Below are positions 18,359-25,740 of a stretch of DNA of 64,000 nucleotides, piece after piece. Below the pieces are notes generated by a model that was not told the origin of the DNA, made no database searches, and saw only the letters and a program-made list of their open reading frames with translations. The stretch is from JBFHIZ01 sp963666475 (GTDB lineage: Bacteria; Bacillota; Clostridia; Lachnospirales; Lachnospiraceae). A program made the position numbers and the translations under genes. Position 1 is the stretch's first letter, and each line of letters begins with the position of its first letter. The DNA is taken from positions 310,001 to 374,000 of the forward strand of contig CAXXJM010000001.1 of assembly GCA_963666475.2 (NCBI GenBank). The letters are read 5' to 3'.

Positions 18359-18387
18359 TTGATAATTACCCGAAAACGTTATATGAT
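18359..18387 (+). promoter_or_regulatory. Sigma-A promoter of ftsZ
   Basis: TTGATA (18359-18364), 17-base spacer, TATGAT (18382-18387) in the 106-base gap between divIB and ftsZ. It would give a 5' leader of about 45 bases, ending in the AGGAGG at 18425-18430. This lets ftsZ be expressed independently of the mraZ promoter. Confidence 0.72.
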
Positions 18388-18438
18388 GATTACTAGTAGT
18401 TTGCGAGGGTATAGTGTAAGGGATAGGAGGACATACTG

Positions 18439-19608
18439 TTGCTAGAAATAAAATCGAATGATCAAGATTTTGCCGCCAAAATTGTCGTGGTAGGTGTAGG
18501 TGGAGCAGGAAATAATGCTGTGAACCGAATGATAGATGAAGGAATTGAAGGTGTCGAGTTTGTTGGAGTTAATACAGACAAACAGGCTTTACAGTTATGT
18601 AAAGCAAACCGTTTGATTCAAATTGGAGAAAAATTAACAAAAGGACTTGGCGCTGGAGCAAAACCTGAAGTGGGTGAAAAAGCTGCAGAAGAAAGTTTGG
18701 AAGAAATTGCATCGGCTTTAAAAGGTGCGGATATGGTGTTCGTTACCTGTGGAATGGGTGGTGGAACCGGTACTGGAGCTACACCTGTTATTGCTCAAGT
18801 TGCAAAAGAAATGGGTGTATTAACAGTAGGTGTTGTTACAAAACCATTTCGTTTTGAAGCCAAAACACGTATGATTAATGCGGTAGGTGGAATTGATAAA
18901 TTAAAAGCAAATGTTGACACAATCATTGTGATTCCAAATGATAAATTGTTGGAAATTGTTGATCGTCGTACCACGATGCCAGATGCTTTGAAAAAAGCAG
19001 ATGAAGTGTTACAACAGTCTGTTCAAGGAATTACTGATCTTATTAACTGTCCTGCAATTATTAACCTCGATTTTGCAGATGTTCAGACCGTTATGAAAGA
19101 TAAGGGTGTGGCGCATATTGGTATTGGAGTTGGAAAAGGCGATGATAAAGCAAAAGAAGCAGTGCAGATGGCAATTGACTCACCTTTATTAGAGACTACA
19201 ATTCATGGAGCTACGGATGTAATTATCAATATCTCAGGAGATATCACTTTAAATGATGCAAATGAAGCTGCAAGTCGTGTTCAAGAGCTATCTGGACCAG
19301 ATGTAAACATTATCTTTGGTGCAATGTACGATGAAACGATGCAAGATACTTGTACAATCAGTGTAATTGCAACTGGACTTGAAGACAAACATACTTTTGT
19401 GAAACCGACAGTGAAAACTGCACCTTCTACATTTGGAACACAATCTAAAACACCGACTACAAAGCCTATCATGCAGACACAGCCTCATGTAAGGACAGAT
19501 GAAACGAAAGCTCCTGCTTTTTCTATGAATGAAGCTGAAATTCGTAGACCAAAAGTAGAAGATCGTACAATAAATATTCCTAGTTTCTTACAAAAAAATA
19601 AAGAATAA
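18439..19608 (+). CDS. ftsZ: Cell division GTPase FtsZ
   Basis: 389 residues with a TTG start; AGGAGG at 18425-18430 lies 8 bases upstream and leaves little doubt. The tubulin signature GGGTGTGATP is near residue 107, VVGVGGAGNNAVNRM near 14, and the T7 synergy loop NLDFADV follows the long central helix. A variable linker after about residue 315 ends in NIPSFLQKNKE, the conserved C-terminal peptide that binds FtsA/SepF/ZapA-type partners. No ftsA gene is adjacent, so another membrane anchor such as SepF is expected elsewhere. Confidence 0.97.
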   Translation: MLEIKSNDQDFAAKIVVVGVGGAGNNAVNRMIDEGIEGVEFVGVNTDKQALQLCKANRLIQIGEKLTKGLGAGAKPEVGEKAAEESLEEIASALKGADMVFVTCGMGGGTGTGATPVIAQVAKEMGVLTVGVVTKPFRFEAKTRMINAVGGIDKLKANVDTIIVIPNDKLLEIVDRRTTMPDALKKADEVLQQSVQGITDLINCPAIINLDFADVQTVMKDKGVAHIGIGVGKGDDKAKEAVQMAIDSPLLETTIHGATDVIINISGDITLNDANEAASRVQELSGPDVNIIFGAMYDETMQDTCTISVIATGLEDKHTFVKPTVKTAPSTFGTQSKTPTTKPIMQTQPHVRTDETKAPAFSMNEAEIRRPKVEDRTINIPSFLQKNKE

Positions 19609-19614
19609 GAAACA

Positions 19615-19656
19615 AAACAAAAAGAAACGGACGACATTGTCCGTTTCTTTTTGTTT
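19615..19656 (+). terminator. Terminator after ftsZ
   Basis: A perfect 18-bp inverted repeat: AAACAAAAAGAAACGGAC (19615-19632) and GTCCGTTTCTTTTTGTTT (19639-19656), loop GACATT. The T-rich right arm provides the U-tract. The A-rich left arm makes it potentially active on both strands. Confidence 0.9.
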
Positions 19657-19658
19657 GA

Positions 19659-19693
19659 TTGACATAATTGCAAAAAAATACTATACTTGCAAT
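19659..19693 (+). promoter_or_regulatory. nrdR promoter overlapped by a 7-bp inverted repeat
   Basis: TTGACA (19659-19664), 17-base spacer, TATACT (19682-19687) is close to consensus. ATTGCAA (19667-19673) and TTGCAAT (19687-19693) form an inverted repeat around the -10 element, the position of a repressor site. It does not look like a standard NrdR box, so the binding protein is unknown. Confidence 0.72.
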
Positions 19694-19732
19694 AGAAACG
19701 TCAATTGAACACTATAGGTTGGGGGTATGTTT

Positions 19733-20182
19733 ATGAAATGTCCATTTTGTGGTCACGAAAGTACAAGGGTAATTGATTCTAGACCTGCGGAAGACAATAA
19801 TTCCATTCGTCGCAGAAGAGTTTGCGATGAATGCAACAAGAGATTTACTACATATGAAAAAATTGAAACCATTCCTTTGATAATTATTAAAAAAGATAAC
19901 AACAGAGAAACTTATGATCGTAGCAAGATAGAGGCTGGTGTATTAAGAGCGTGTCATAAACGTCCAATTAGTGCGAATCAGATCAATCAATTGGTGGATG
20001 AAGTTGAGACGGAGATCTTTAATCTAGGTGAAAAGGAAGTTGCCAGTACAGAAATTGGTGGATTGGTTATGAATAAATTAAAAGATATTGATGCGGTAGC
20101 GTATGTTCGTTTCGCATCTGTCTATCGAGAGTTCAAAGATGTAAATACATTTATGGATGAGTTGAAAAAAGTATTGAAATAA
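19733..20182 (+). CDS. nrdR: Transcriptional repressor NrdR
   Basis: 149 residues from the ATG at 19733 (MKCPFCGHE, the usual family N terminus); an ATG two codons earlier at 19727 is also possible. A zinc ribbon with CPFC and CDEC pairs covers residues 1-35, followed by an ATP-cone domain (PLIIIKKDNNRETYDRSKI onward). NrdR senses nucleotides and represses ribonucleotide reductase genes. No nrd gene is in the window. Length and domain order are standard. Confidence 0.95.
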   Translation: MKCPFCGHESTRVIDSRPAEDNNSIRRRRVCDECNKRFTTYEKIETIPLIIIKKDNNRETYDRSKIEAGVLRACHKRPISANQINQLVDEVETEIFNLGEKEVASTEIGGLVMNKLKDIDAVAYVRFASVYREFKDVNTFMDELKKVLK

Positions 20183-20285
20183 ATTCATAAAAATGTTAAT
20201 TTTATTAGGTCTTAACATATACGATAGGAAATGTATGTGTCAAAGATAGATTATGTTTCTAAGAAACAAAGGATAGGAGAAAAAC

Positions 20286-21812
20286 ATGAAAACAAAGAAA
20301 ACGATTCTGAAAAGAATTCCGCTTCTTATGGTCATGTTTCTTTCGTTTTCTATTGCACTATGCGGATGCGTAGGCGATAAGAGCAGTGCGGATACTTCTT
20401 CCATTACAATTGGAATCCCTCAGGATATCGAAGATAGTCTTGACCCCCACAAAGCAGAGGCGGCAGGAACAAAAGAGGTGCTTTTCAATATTTATGAAGG
20501 TTTAGTGAAACCGGATAGTGATGGTAATTTTATACCCGCTGTGGCGAAAGAATATGTGACAAAAGAAGATGGAAAGCAGTACATTTTCACACTAAGAGAA
20601 GGTGTGAAATTCCATGATGGTTCACTAGTGACGGCGGAGGATGTTGAATACTCAATTATGAGATGCGCCGATGCAAGTGATGAGTCCACGTTTGTATCGG
20701 CGTATTCTAATATAGAAAGTGTTGAGATTATAGATAATACAACAATTTCAATTATGTTGATACAGCCGGATACGGAGTTTATTGCATACATGACGACGGC
20801 TATCATACCTCGTAACAACGAAGACCCAGAGACAAATCCAATTGGAACGGGTCCATATATGTATGTCTCAAGAACTCCACAAGAGAATATAAAATTGACC
20901 AGATTTGATGATTATTATGGTGAAAAAGCTTATATCGAAGATGTAACTTTTAAAATCATAGCAAATGCAGATACGGTCGTAATGAGTTTAAATGGTGGTT
21001 CCATTGATATGTATGCAAGATTGACACAAATGCAAGCAGATCAACTTTCTGATGATTTTGAAGTATATGAAGGAACCATGAATTTAGTGCAGGCTTTATA
21101 TATAAACAATGCGGTGTCTCCTTTTGATGATGTAAGGGTTCGTCAGGCGTTGAGCTATGCAGTTGATGTTCAAGAAATTCAAGATTTAATATTTGCTGGA
21201 ACTGGGGAAAAAATTGGTAGTAGTATGTTTCCAGCATTTGGGAAATATTATATGGAAGATTTGAGTACATATTATACAAAGGATATAGAACGTGCAAAAG
21301 AACTGCTTGCAGAAGCTGGATATCCAGATGGATTTTCCTTTACAATTACTGTGCCTTCGAACTATCAACCACATATTGATACCGCACAGGTTCTAGTTGA
21401 GCAGTTTAAGGCAATCGGAGTTAATGCTTCGATTGAGCTTGTTGAGTGGAGTGCGTGGCTAAGCGATGTATATATGGCAAGAGACTACGAGACAACAGTG
21501 ATTGGAGTTGACGCTGCAAATTTAACAGCAAGAGCATTATTGGAACGTTTTTCATCCCAAGCAGGAGATAATTTTACGAATTTTTCTTCGGCAGAGTTTG
21601 ACGCCATGCTTATGACAGCAATGAATGCGGTAAATGAAGATGAGAAAACAGAAGCATACAAGTCTTGCGAACAAATATTAACAGAGCAGGCTGCAAACGT
21701 TTATTTACAAGACATGCCAGAGCTCGTTGCTTTAAGCAAAGATTTTACTGGATATGAGTTTTATCCACTTTATGTTCAGGATATTTCGAAAATTCGAAAA
21801 GTTGATAATTAA
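20286..21812 (+). CDS. ABC importer solute-binding lipoprotein, family 5 (peptide/nickel type)
   Basis: 508 residues. The signal peptide ends in a lipobox-like LCGC, giving a membrane-anchored extracellular lipoprotein. The mature part has SBP family 5 features: IPQDIEDSLDPHKAEA near the start, the EGLVKPDSDG block, KFHDGSLVTAEDVEYS and IGTGPYM. Family members bind oligopeptides, heme, nickel complexes or metallophores. The partner ATPases are short, like NikD/NikE, which tilts the guess towards metal or small-peptide uptake. First gene of a five-gene operon. AGGAG precedes the ATG. Confidence 0.86.
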   Translation: MKTKKTILKRIPLLMVMFLSFSIALCGCVGDKSSADTSSITIGIPQDIEDSLDPHKAEAAGTKEVLFNIYEGLVKPDSDGNFIPAVAKEYVTKEDGKQYIFTLREGVKFHDGSLVTAEDVEYSIMRCADASDESTFVSAYSNIESVEIIDNTTISIMLIQPDTEFIAYMTTAIIPRNNEDPETNPIGTGPYMYVSRTPQENIKLTRFDDYYGEKAYIEDVTFKIIANADTVVMSLNGGSIDMYARLTQMQADQLSDDFEVYEGTMNLVQALYINNAVSPFDDVRVRQALSYAVDVQEIQDLIFAGTGEKIGSSMFPAFGKYYMEDLSTYYTKDIERAKELLAEAGYPDGFSFTITVPSNYQPHIDTAQVLVEQFKAIGVNASIELVEWSAWLSDVYMARDYETTVIGVDAANLTARALLERFSSQAGDNFTNFSSAEFDAMLMTAMNAVNEDEKTEAYKSCEQILTEQAANVYLQDMPELVALSKDFTGYEFYPLYVQDISKIRKVDN

Positions 21813-21843
21813 TTATTTAAAAGGATAGAAAGAGGGTAAGGAA

Positions 21844-22785
21844 ATGAAACAGATTGTGAAAAAGATAAGTTTGATGCTATTTACAATGATGTTTCTTTCC
21901 TTGCTCGTTTTTTTTGCTTTTTCACTCATTCCTTCTGATCCTGCAACGACATTATTAGGACTGGATGCAAGCGAAGAGAGTGTACAGGCATTACGCGAAG
22001 AAATGGGACTAGATCAACCCATTCTTATACAATATGGGAGTTGGATACTTCATGCGGTAAGAGGGGATTTCGGAGAGTCTTACAGTTATCATATATCGGT
22101 TAGCAGTCTACTTGTGGACAAAGTCAGAGTCACATTTTTCCTTTCTTTTTTTGCGTTCTTTATATTAATGATTCTTTCCATTCCAATTGGTATTGCAGCG
22201 GCGAAGAGAAAAGGCGGGAAACTAGATACTATTGTTCTATGGCTGGCACAGATTCAAATGGCAGTGCCTCAATTTTTTTTGGGGATTATGATCACATATT
22301 TCTTTGGCATCTTATTACATGCATTCACACCAGGGAATTATGTTTCGTTCAATGATGATTTTATTGGATTTTCACGTTACCTTTTTTTCCCTGCGCTTTC
22401 TATTGCATTACCTAAAACTGCTATGGCTGTAAAGATACTACGAACGGCTATCGTTGATGAAATTGAAAAAGATTATGTAAGGACAGCATACAGCAGAGGA
22501 AATGACGGAACGAGCGTGCTATACCGACATATTTTAAAAAATGCATTTCTACCATTTCTCACATTTGTTGGAATGGTACTTACGGATTTGCTAGTTGGAA
22601 GTATTATCATTGAACAAGTGTTTAATGTTCCTGGGATGGGCAGACTTCTATTGACATCGATAGCACATAGAGATTATCCTGTGATCCAAGCTATTATTGT
22701 GATTTTAGCAGCATTTGTATTATTGATAAATTATCTCATTGAGATGATTTATCCAGCGATTGATCCAAGATTGAGAAAAGAGTAG
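21844..22785 (+). CDS. ABC permease, DppB/NikB type
   Basis: 313 residues with about six membrane helices. The N terminus has the DppB-type IPSDPATTLLG and a following EEMGLDQPILIQY. The EAA-type cytoplasmic loop reads RTAYSRGNDGTSVLYRHIL with the conserved Gly. The length is nearer NikB (about 314) than DppB (about 340). It pairs with the permease encoded 4 bases downstream. Confidence 0.88.
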   Translation: MKQIVKKISLMLFTMMFLSLLVFFAFSLIPSDPATTLLGLDASEESVQALREEMGLDQPILIQYGSWILHAVRGDFGESYSYHISVSSLLVDKVRVTFFLSFFAFFILMILSIPIGIAAAKRKGGKLDTIVLWLAQIQMAVPQFFLGIMITYFFGILLHAFTPGNYVSFNDDFIGFSRYLFFPALSIALPKTAMAVKILRTAIVDEIEKDYVRTAYSRGNDGTSVLYRHILKNAFLPFLTFVGMVLTDLLVGSIIIEQVFNVPGMGRLLLTSIAHRDYPVIQAIIVILAAFVLLINYLIEMIYPAIDPRLRKE

Positions 22786-22789
22786 TGAA

Positions 22790-23626
22790 GTGGTGAAGAA
22801 AAAAAAGGAAGCTGTAAAATTGAATCATAACTTGTTGATTGGAGGAATCATTACGGGGATTGTAATGGTTTTGGTTGTTGTTGGCTTTTTTTGGACTCCA
22901 TATGACGTGGAAGCTATGAATGTAGCAGAAAAATTACAGAATGTTTCCGTTTTACATATATTTGGTACAGATCAGTTCGGTCGTGATATATTTTCACGCG
23001 TTATGAGGGGCATGGGTGTGTCTTTTTTAATCGCCAGTGGTACTGTAAGTATTGGTGTAGTTTTTGGATTGATTTTAGGTTCAACAAGTGCATACTTTGG
23101 TGGTCTATATGATGAAGTTATCATGCGATTAACGGATACTTTTTTTGCGTTCCCTGCAATTTTGATTGCTCTAGTTATTGTGAGTTTATTTGGAAGTGGT
23201 AAGTATTTAGTTATGCTTGCACTTGGGATTGCATTTATTCCTAGTTTTACAAGAGTAATACGTGCGGAATATTTAAGAAATAAAGAGCGTGATTATGTTG
23301 CAATGGCAAGAATCCTAGGAGCAAATGATTTTCGAATCCTTTATATACATATATTGCCAAATTGCAAGACGATTCTATTGACAAATATTTTAATCGGGTT
23401 TAATAACGCAATTCTAGCGGAGTCTGGAATGAGTTATTTGAGTATTGGAGTACAACCTCCGGATGCAAGTCTTGGTCGAATGCTATCCGAGGCACAGGCT
23501 TATTTATTTTCTTCACCATGGTGTGCAATTTTTCCGGGAATTATGATTATCTGTATGGTCTTGGGTTTTTCTCTTTTTTCGGAAGGCCTTGGAGGGAAAA
23601 GACAGGGGAGGAGAAGGCATGCTTAA
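22790..23626 (+). CDS. ABC permease, DppC/NikC type
   Basis: 278 residues; starts at one of two adjacent GTG codons (22790 or 22793) with a weak ribosome-binding site. It has the family features FGTDQFGRDIFSRVMRG near residue 62 and the EAA loop YVAMARILGANDFRILYIH. The C-terminal VQPPDASLGRML is also standard. Length matches NikC. The stop overlaps the next gene's start region by 8 bases, indicating tight coupling. Confidence 0.88.
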   Translation: MVKKKKEAVKLNHNLLIGGIITGIVMVLVVVGFFWTPYDVEAMNVAEKLQNVSVLHIFGTDQFGRDIFSRVMRGMGVSFLIASGTVSIGVVFGLILGSTSAYFGGLYDEVIMRLTDTFFAFPAILIALVIVSLFGSGKYLVMLALGIAFIPSFTRVIRAEYLRNKERDYVAMARILGANDFRILYIHILPNCKTILLTNILIGFNNAILAESGMSYLSIGVQPPDASLGRMLSEAQAYLFSSPWCAIFPGIMIICMVLGFSLFSEGLGGKRQGRRRHA

Positions 23627-24425
23627 TGTAAATCATCTTCATATTATATTCCAGGATGACGGTATCTCAGATCACGCAGTTAATGATATTAGTTTTCAAA
23701 TGGGACGTGGTGATATTTTGGGTGTGGTCGGTGAATCTGGATCAGGAAAAACTTTGACAGCACTTGCAATCGCGGGATTGTTGCCAAGGCATGATTTAGA
23801 TAAAAAGGGAGAAATTTTATTTCAAGGTGTGGATCTCCTTACTTGTAATCGTGAGAAATTACGCAAGATACAAGGTTCTGAAATTGCAATGATTTTTCAA
23901 GAACCAATGACTTCTCTAAATCCAGTGATAAAAATTGGAAAACAAGTGGAGGAAAGTTTGAGGATACATACGACTCTTTCTAAAAAAGAACGCAAGAAAA
24001 AAGCGATTGATGTGATGCGGCAAGTAGAATTAAAGGATACTGAGAAGATTTATGAACAATATCCTCACCAATTATCTGGGGGAATGAGACAACGAGTTAT
24101 GATTGCAGCTGCAATTATTAATCATCCTCAAATATTAATAGCAGACGAACCAACAACTGCTCTGGATGCACTCGTCCAACATGAAATAATCTCTTTGTTA
24201 AATAGAATCTGCAAGGAAGAAGAAATGTCATTATTATTCATTTCTCATGACTTAAGTTTAGTCTCAAAAATCTGTAATCATCTTATTGTAATGAAAAATG
24301 GTAAAATTATTGAAAGAGGAGATACGAAATCTATTTTTTCGGATCCAAAAGAATCCTATACAAAACAATTAATAGATAGTATTCCGAAATGGGATTTAGG
24401 AGAAGCCAATGAAGAATCGTGTTGA
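23619..24425 (+). CDS. ABC ATPase, DppD/NikD type
   Basis: About 268 residues from the ATG at 23619, preceded by GGGGAGGAG. An in-frame upstream ATG at 23589 lies within the permease gene and is less likely. Walker A is GESGSGKT, the signature is LSGGMRQRV, and Walker B is ILIADEPTTALD. The C-terminal oligopeptide-transporter extension found in DppD/OppD (about 60 residues) is missing, as in NikD. It overlaps the next ATPase gene by 17 bases. Confidence 0.88.
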   Translation: MLNVNHLHIIFQDDGISDHAVNDISFQMGRGDILGVVGESGSGKTLTALAIAGLLPRHDLDKKGEILFQGVDLLTCNREKLRKIQGSEIAMIFQEPMTSLNPVIKIGKQVEESLRIHTTLSKKERKKKAIDVMRQVELKDTEKIYEQYPHQLSGGMRQRVMIAAAIINHPQILIADEPTTALDALVQHEIISLLNRICKEEEMSLLFISHDLSLVSKICNHLIVMKNGKIIERGDTKSIFSDPKESYTKQLIDSIPKWDLGEANEESC

Positions 24426-25125
24426 ATTATCTGTAAATGATTTAGCGGTCACTTATGAAAGGGAAAAAGAAAAACAGGAAGCTATTAAAAATATAACGTT
24501 TCATGTAGAACATGGTGAAATATTTGGGGTATTGGGAGAAAGTGGCTCAGGGAAAACGACAATAGCAAAAGCGGTAATGGGTCTCGTGCCTATTACTCAT
24601 GGTGAGATTATTAAAAATTATAAGCAACCACAAATGATCTTTCAAGATCCGAAAGAATCTTTAAATCCTTCGATGACGATAGGGAGAATTATTGAAGAAC
24701 CACTTCGGATCCATGACCGTTTGAGTAAAAAGGAAAGAAAAAATAGAGTCTTGCAAATGATGACGGAAGTGGGATTGAATGAGCAACTTTACGATCGATA
24801 TCCGGACGAATTATCTGGAGGACAACGACAACGCGTTAGTATTGCCATGTCTTTTATTCGAGGTGTAGATTTTCTTGTTGCGGATGAAGCTGTGTCTGCC
24901 TTAGATGTAACGATACAGTCGCAGATTTTAGAATTGATCAAGAAAATGCAGACAGAACAGCAGATATCTGTACTTTTTATATCACATGACCTTAAAGTAG
25001 TGTATAATATATGTGATCGTGTTATGGTCATGTGTAATGGTGAAATTATCGAACAGGGAATAACCAAAGAAATTTTTCGCAATCCGAAATCAGAGTATTT
25101 AAAAAAATTAATTGCGGCTAGTTGA
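24409..25125 (+). CDS. ABC ATPase, DppF/NikE type
   Basis: 238 residues, shorter than DppF (about 330) because the C-terminal extension is absent. Walker A is GESGSGKTT, the signature LSGGQRQRVS and Walker B FLVADEAVSALD. In Walker B the usual DEP is DEA, as in many family members of this kind. With the preceding ATPase it forms the heterodimeric motor of the importer. AGGAG lies 6 bases upstream of the ATG. It ends the operon. Confidence 0.87.
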   Translation: MKNRVELSVNDLAVTYEREKEKQEAIKNITFHVEHGEIFGVLGESGSGKTTIAKAVMGLVPITHGEIIKNYKQPQMIFQDPKESLNPSMTIGRIIEEPLRIHDRLSKKERKNRVLQMMTEVGLNEQLYDRYPDELSGGQRQRVSIAMSFIRGVDFLVADEAVSALDVTIQSQILELIKKMQTEQQISVLFISHDLKVVYNICDRVMVMCNGEIIEQGITKEIFRNPKSEYLKKLIAAS

Positions 25126-25221
25126 AATATCTCTTGAAAGAAAATGACGAATATCCTTAAGTTTTTTGATTGCTTCGCCGATACATATAAAACAGAAACA
25201 AAAAAGGAAGGAGGTAGCGTT

Positions 25222-25608
25222 ATGAGTATTTCAATTTCAGGAATGAACGATCTGTATTCAAATTATAGACAAGCAAATATTCCTCGCGTCAGTGATGAAG
25301 CAGTACAAGCACAACAGAATACGGAAAAGAAAGCACCAGAACGTATACCTTCAGAAGTATCTTTACCTTCCGTACAATCTTCACCGATTCAAAATGCAAG
25401 TTTAGAGGATGTATCTCTTTCTCTAAAGAACGAGCAATTTGATTTTGTTGGAAGAGATAGTGATATCGAATCTCTTGACGTACAAAAAGCGGTTTCCGAT
25501 ATGAAAAAAGATTCAATCATTCAACAATACAACTATTTTGTCGGGGACGCATTTAGTTCCTTTGGTGCACAGGGGAATGAGGATGGAATAGTCATTCAAA
25601 AATTTTAA
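25222..25608 (+). CDS. Unknown 128-residue protein
   Basis: Start chosen at ATG 25222 behind AAGGAGG; the frame is open upstream to 25144 without a usable site. No signal peptide or membrane segment is seen. Residues 1-100 are polar and look disordered, rich in Ser, Glu and Gln. The last 35 residues (KAVSDMKKDSIIQQYNYFVG) look folded and helical. I do not recognise it. A strong terminator follows at 25633, so it ends a transcription unit. Function unknown. Confidence 0.7.
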   Translation: MSISISGMNDLYSNYRQANIPRVSDEAVQAQQNTEKKAPERIPSEVSLPSVQSSPIQNASLEDVSLSLKNEQFDFVGRDSDIESLDVQKAVSDMKKDSIIQQYNYFVGDAFSSFGAQGNEDGIVIQKF

Positions 25609-25632
25609 TTGAAAATAGATGATATCCGATAG

Positions 25633-25672
25633 AAAGACTGTCAATGTGCTTCATATTGACAATCTTTTTTTT
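25633..25672 (+). terminator. Terminator before the galactan locus
   Basis: AAAGACTGTCAATGTG (25633-25648) pairs with CATATTGACAATCTTT (25652-25667), one mismatch and one G-T pair, loop CTT. A run of T follows to about 25672. It closes the transcription unit ending with the 128-residue gene. Confidence 0.9.
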
Positions 25673-25693
25673 ATATGTTAGTTTAATATTAAC

Positions 25694-25715
25694 AAAGCGC
25701 AACCGATTGCGCTTT
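25694..25715. promoter_or_regulatory. LacI-family operator upstream of the GH53 galactanase
   Basis: A perfect palindrome with 9-base arms AAAGCGCAA and TTGCGCTTT around CCGA, 26 bases before the GH53 start. The central CG flanked by A/T-rich half sites is the LacI/GalR operator pattern. The core CAACCGATTGCGC recurs at 28952-28964 before the importer genes. A LacI-type gene lies between the two sites. I could not find a convincing -35/-10 pair next to this copy. Confidence 0.8.
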
Positions 25716-25740
25716 AAATTTATGGGAGGTATGTTAAAGT

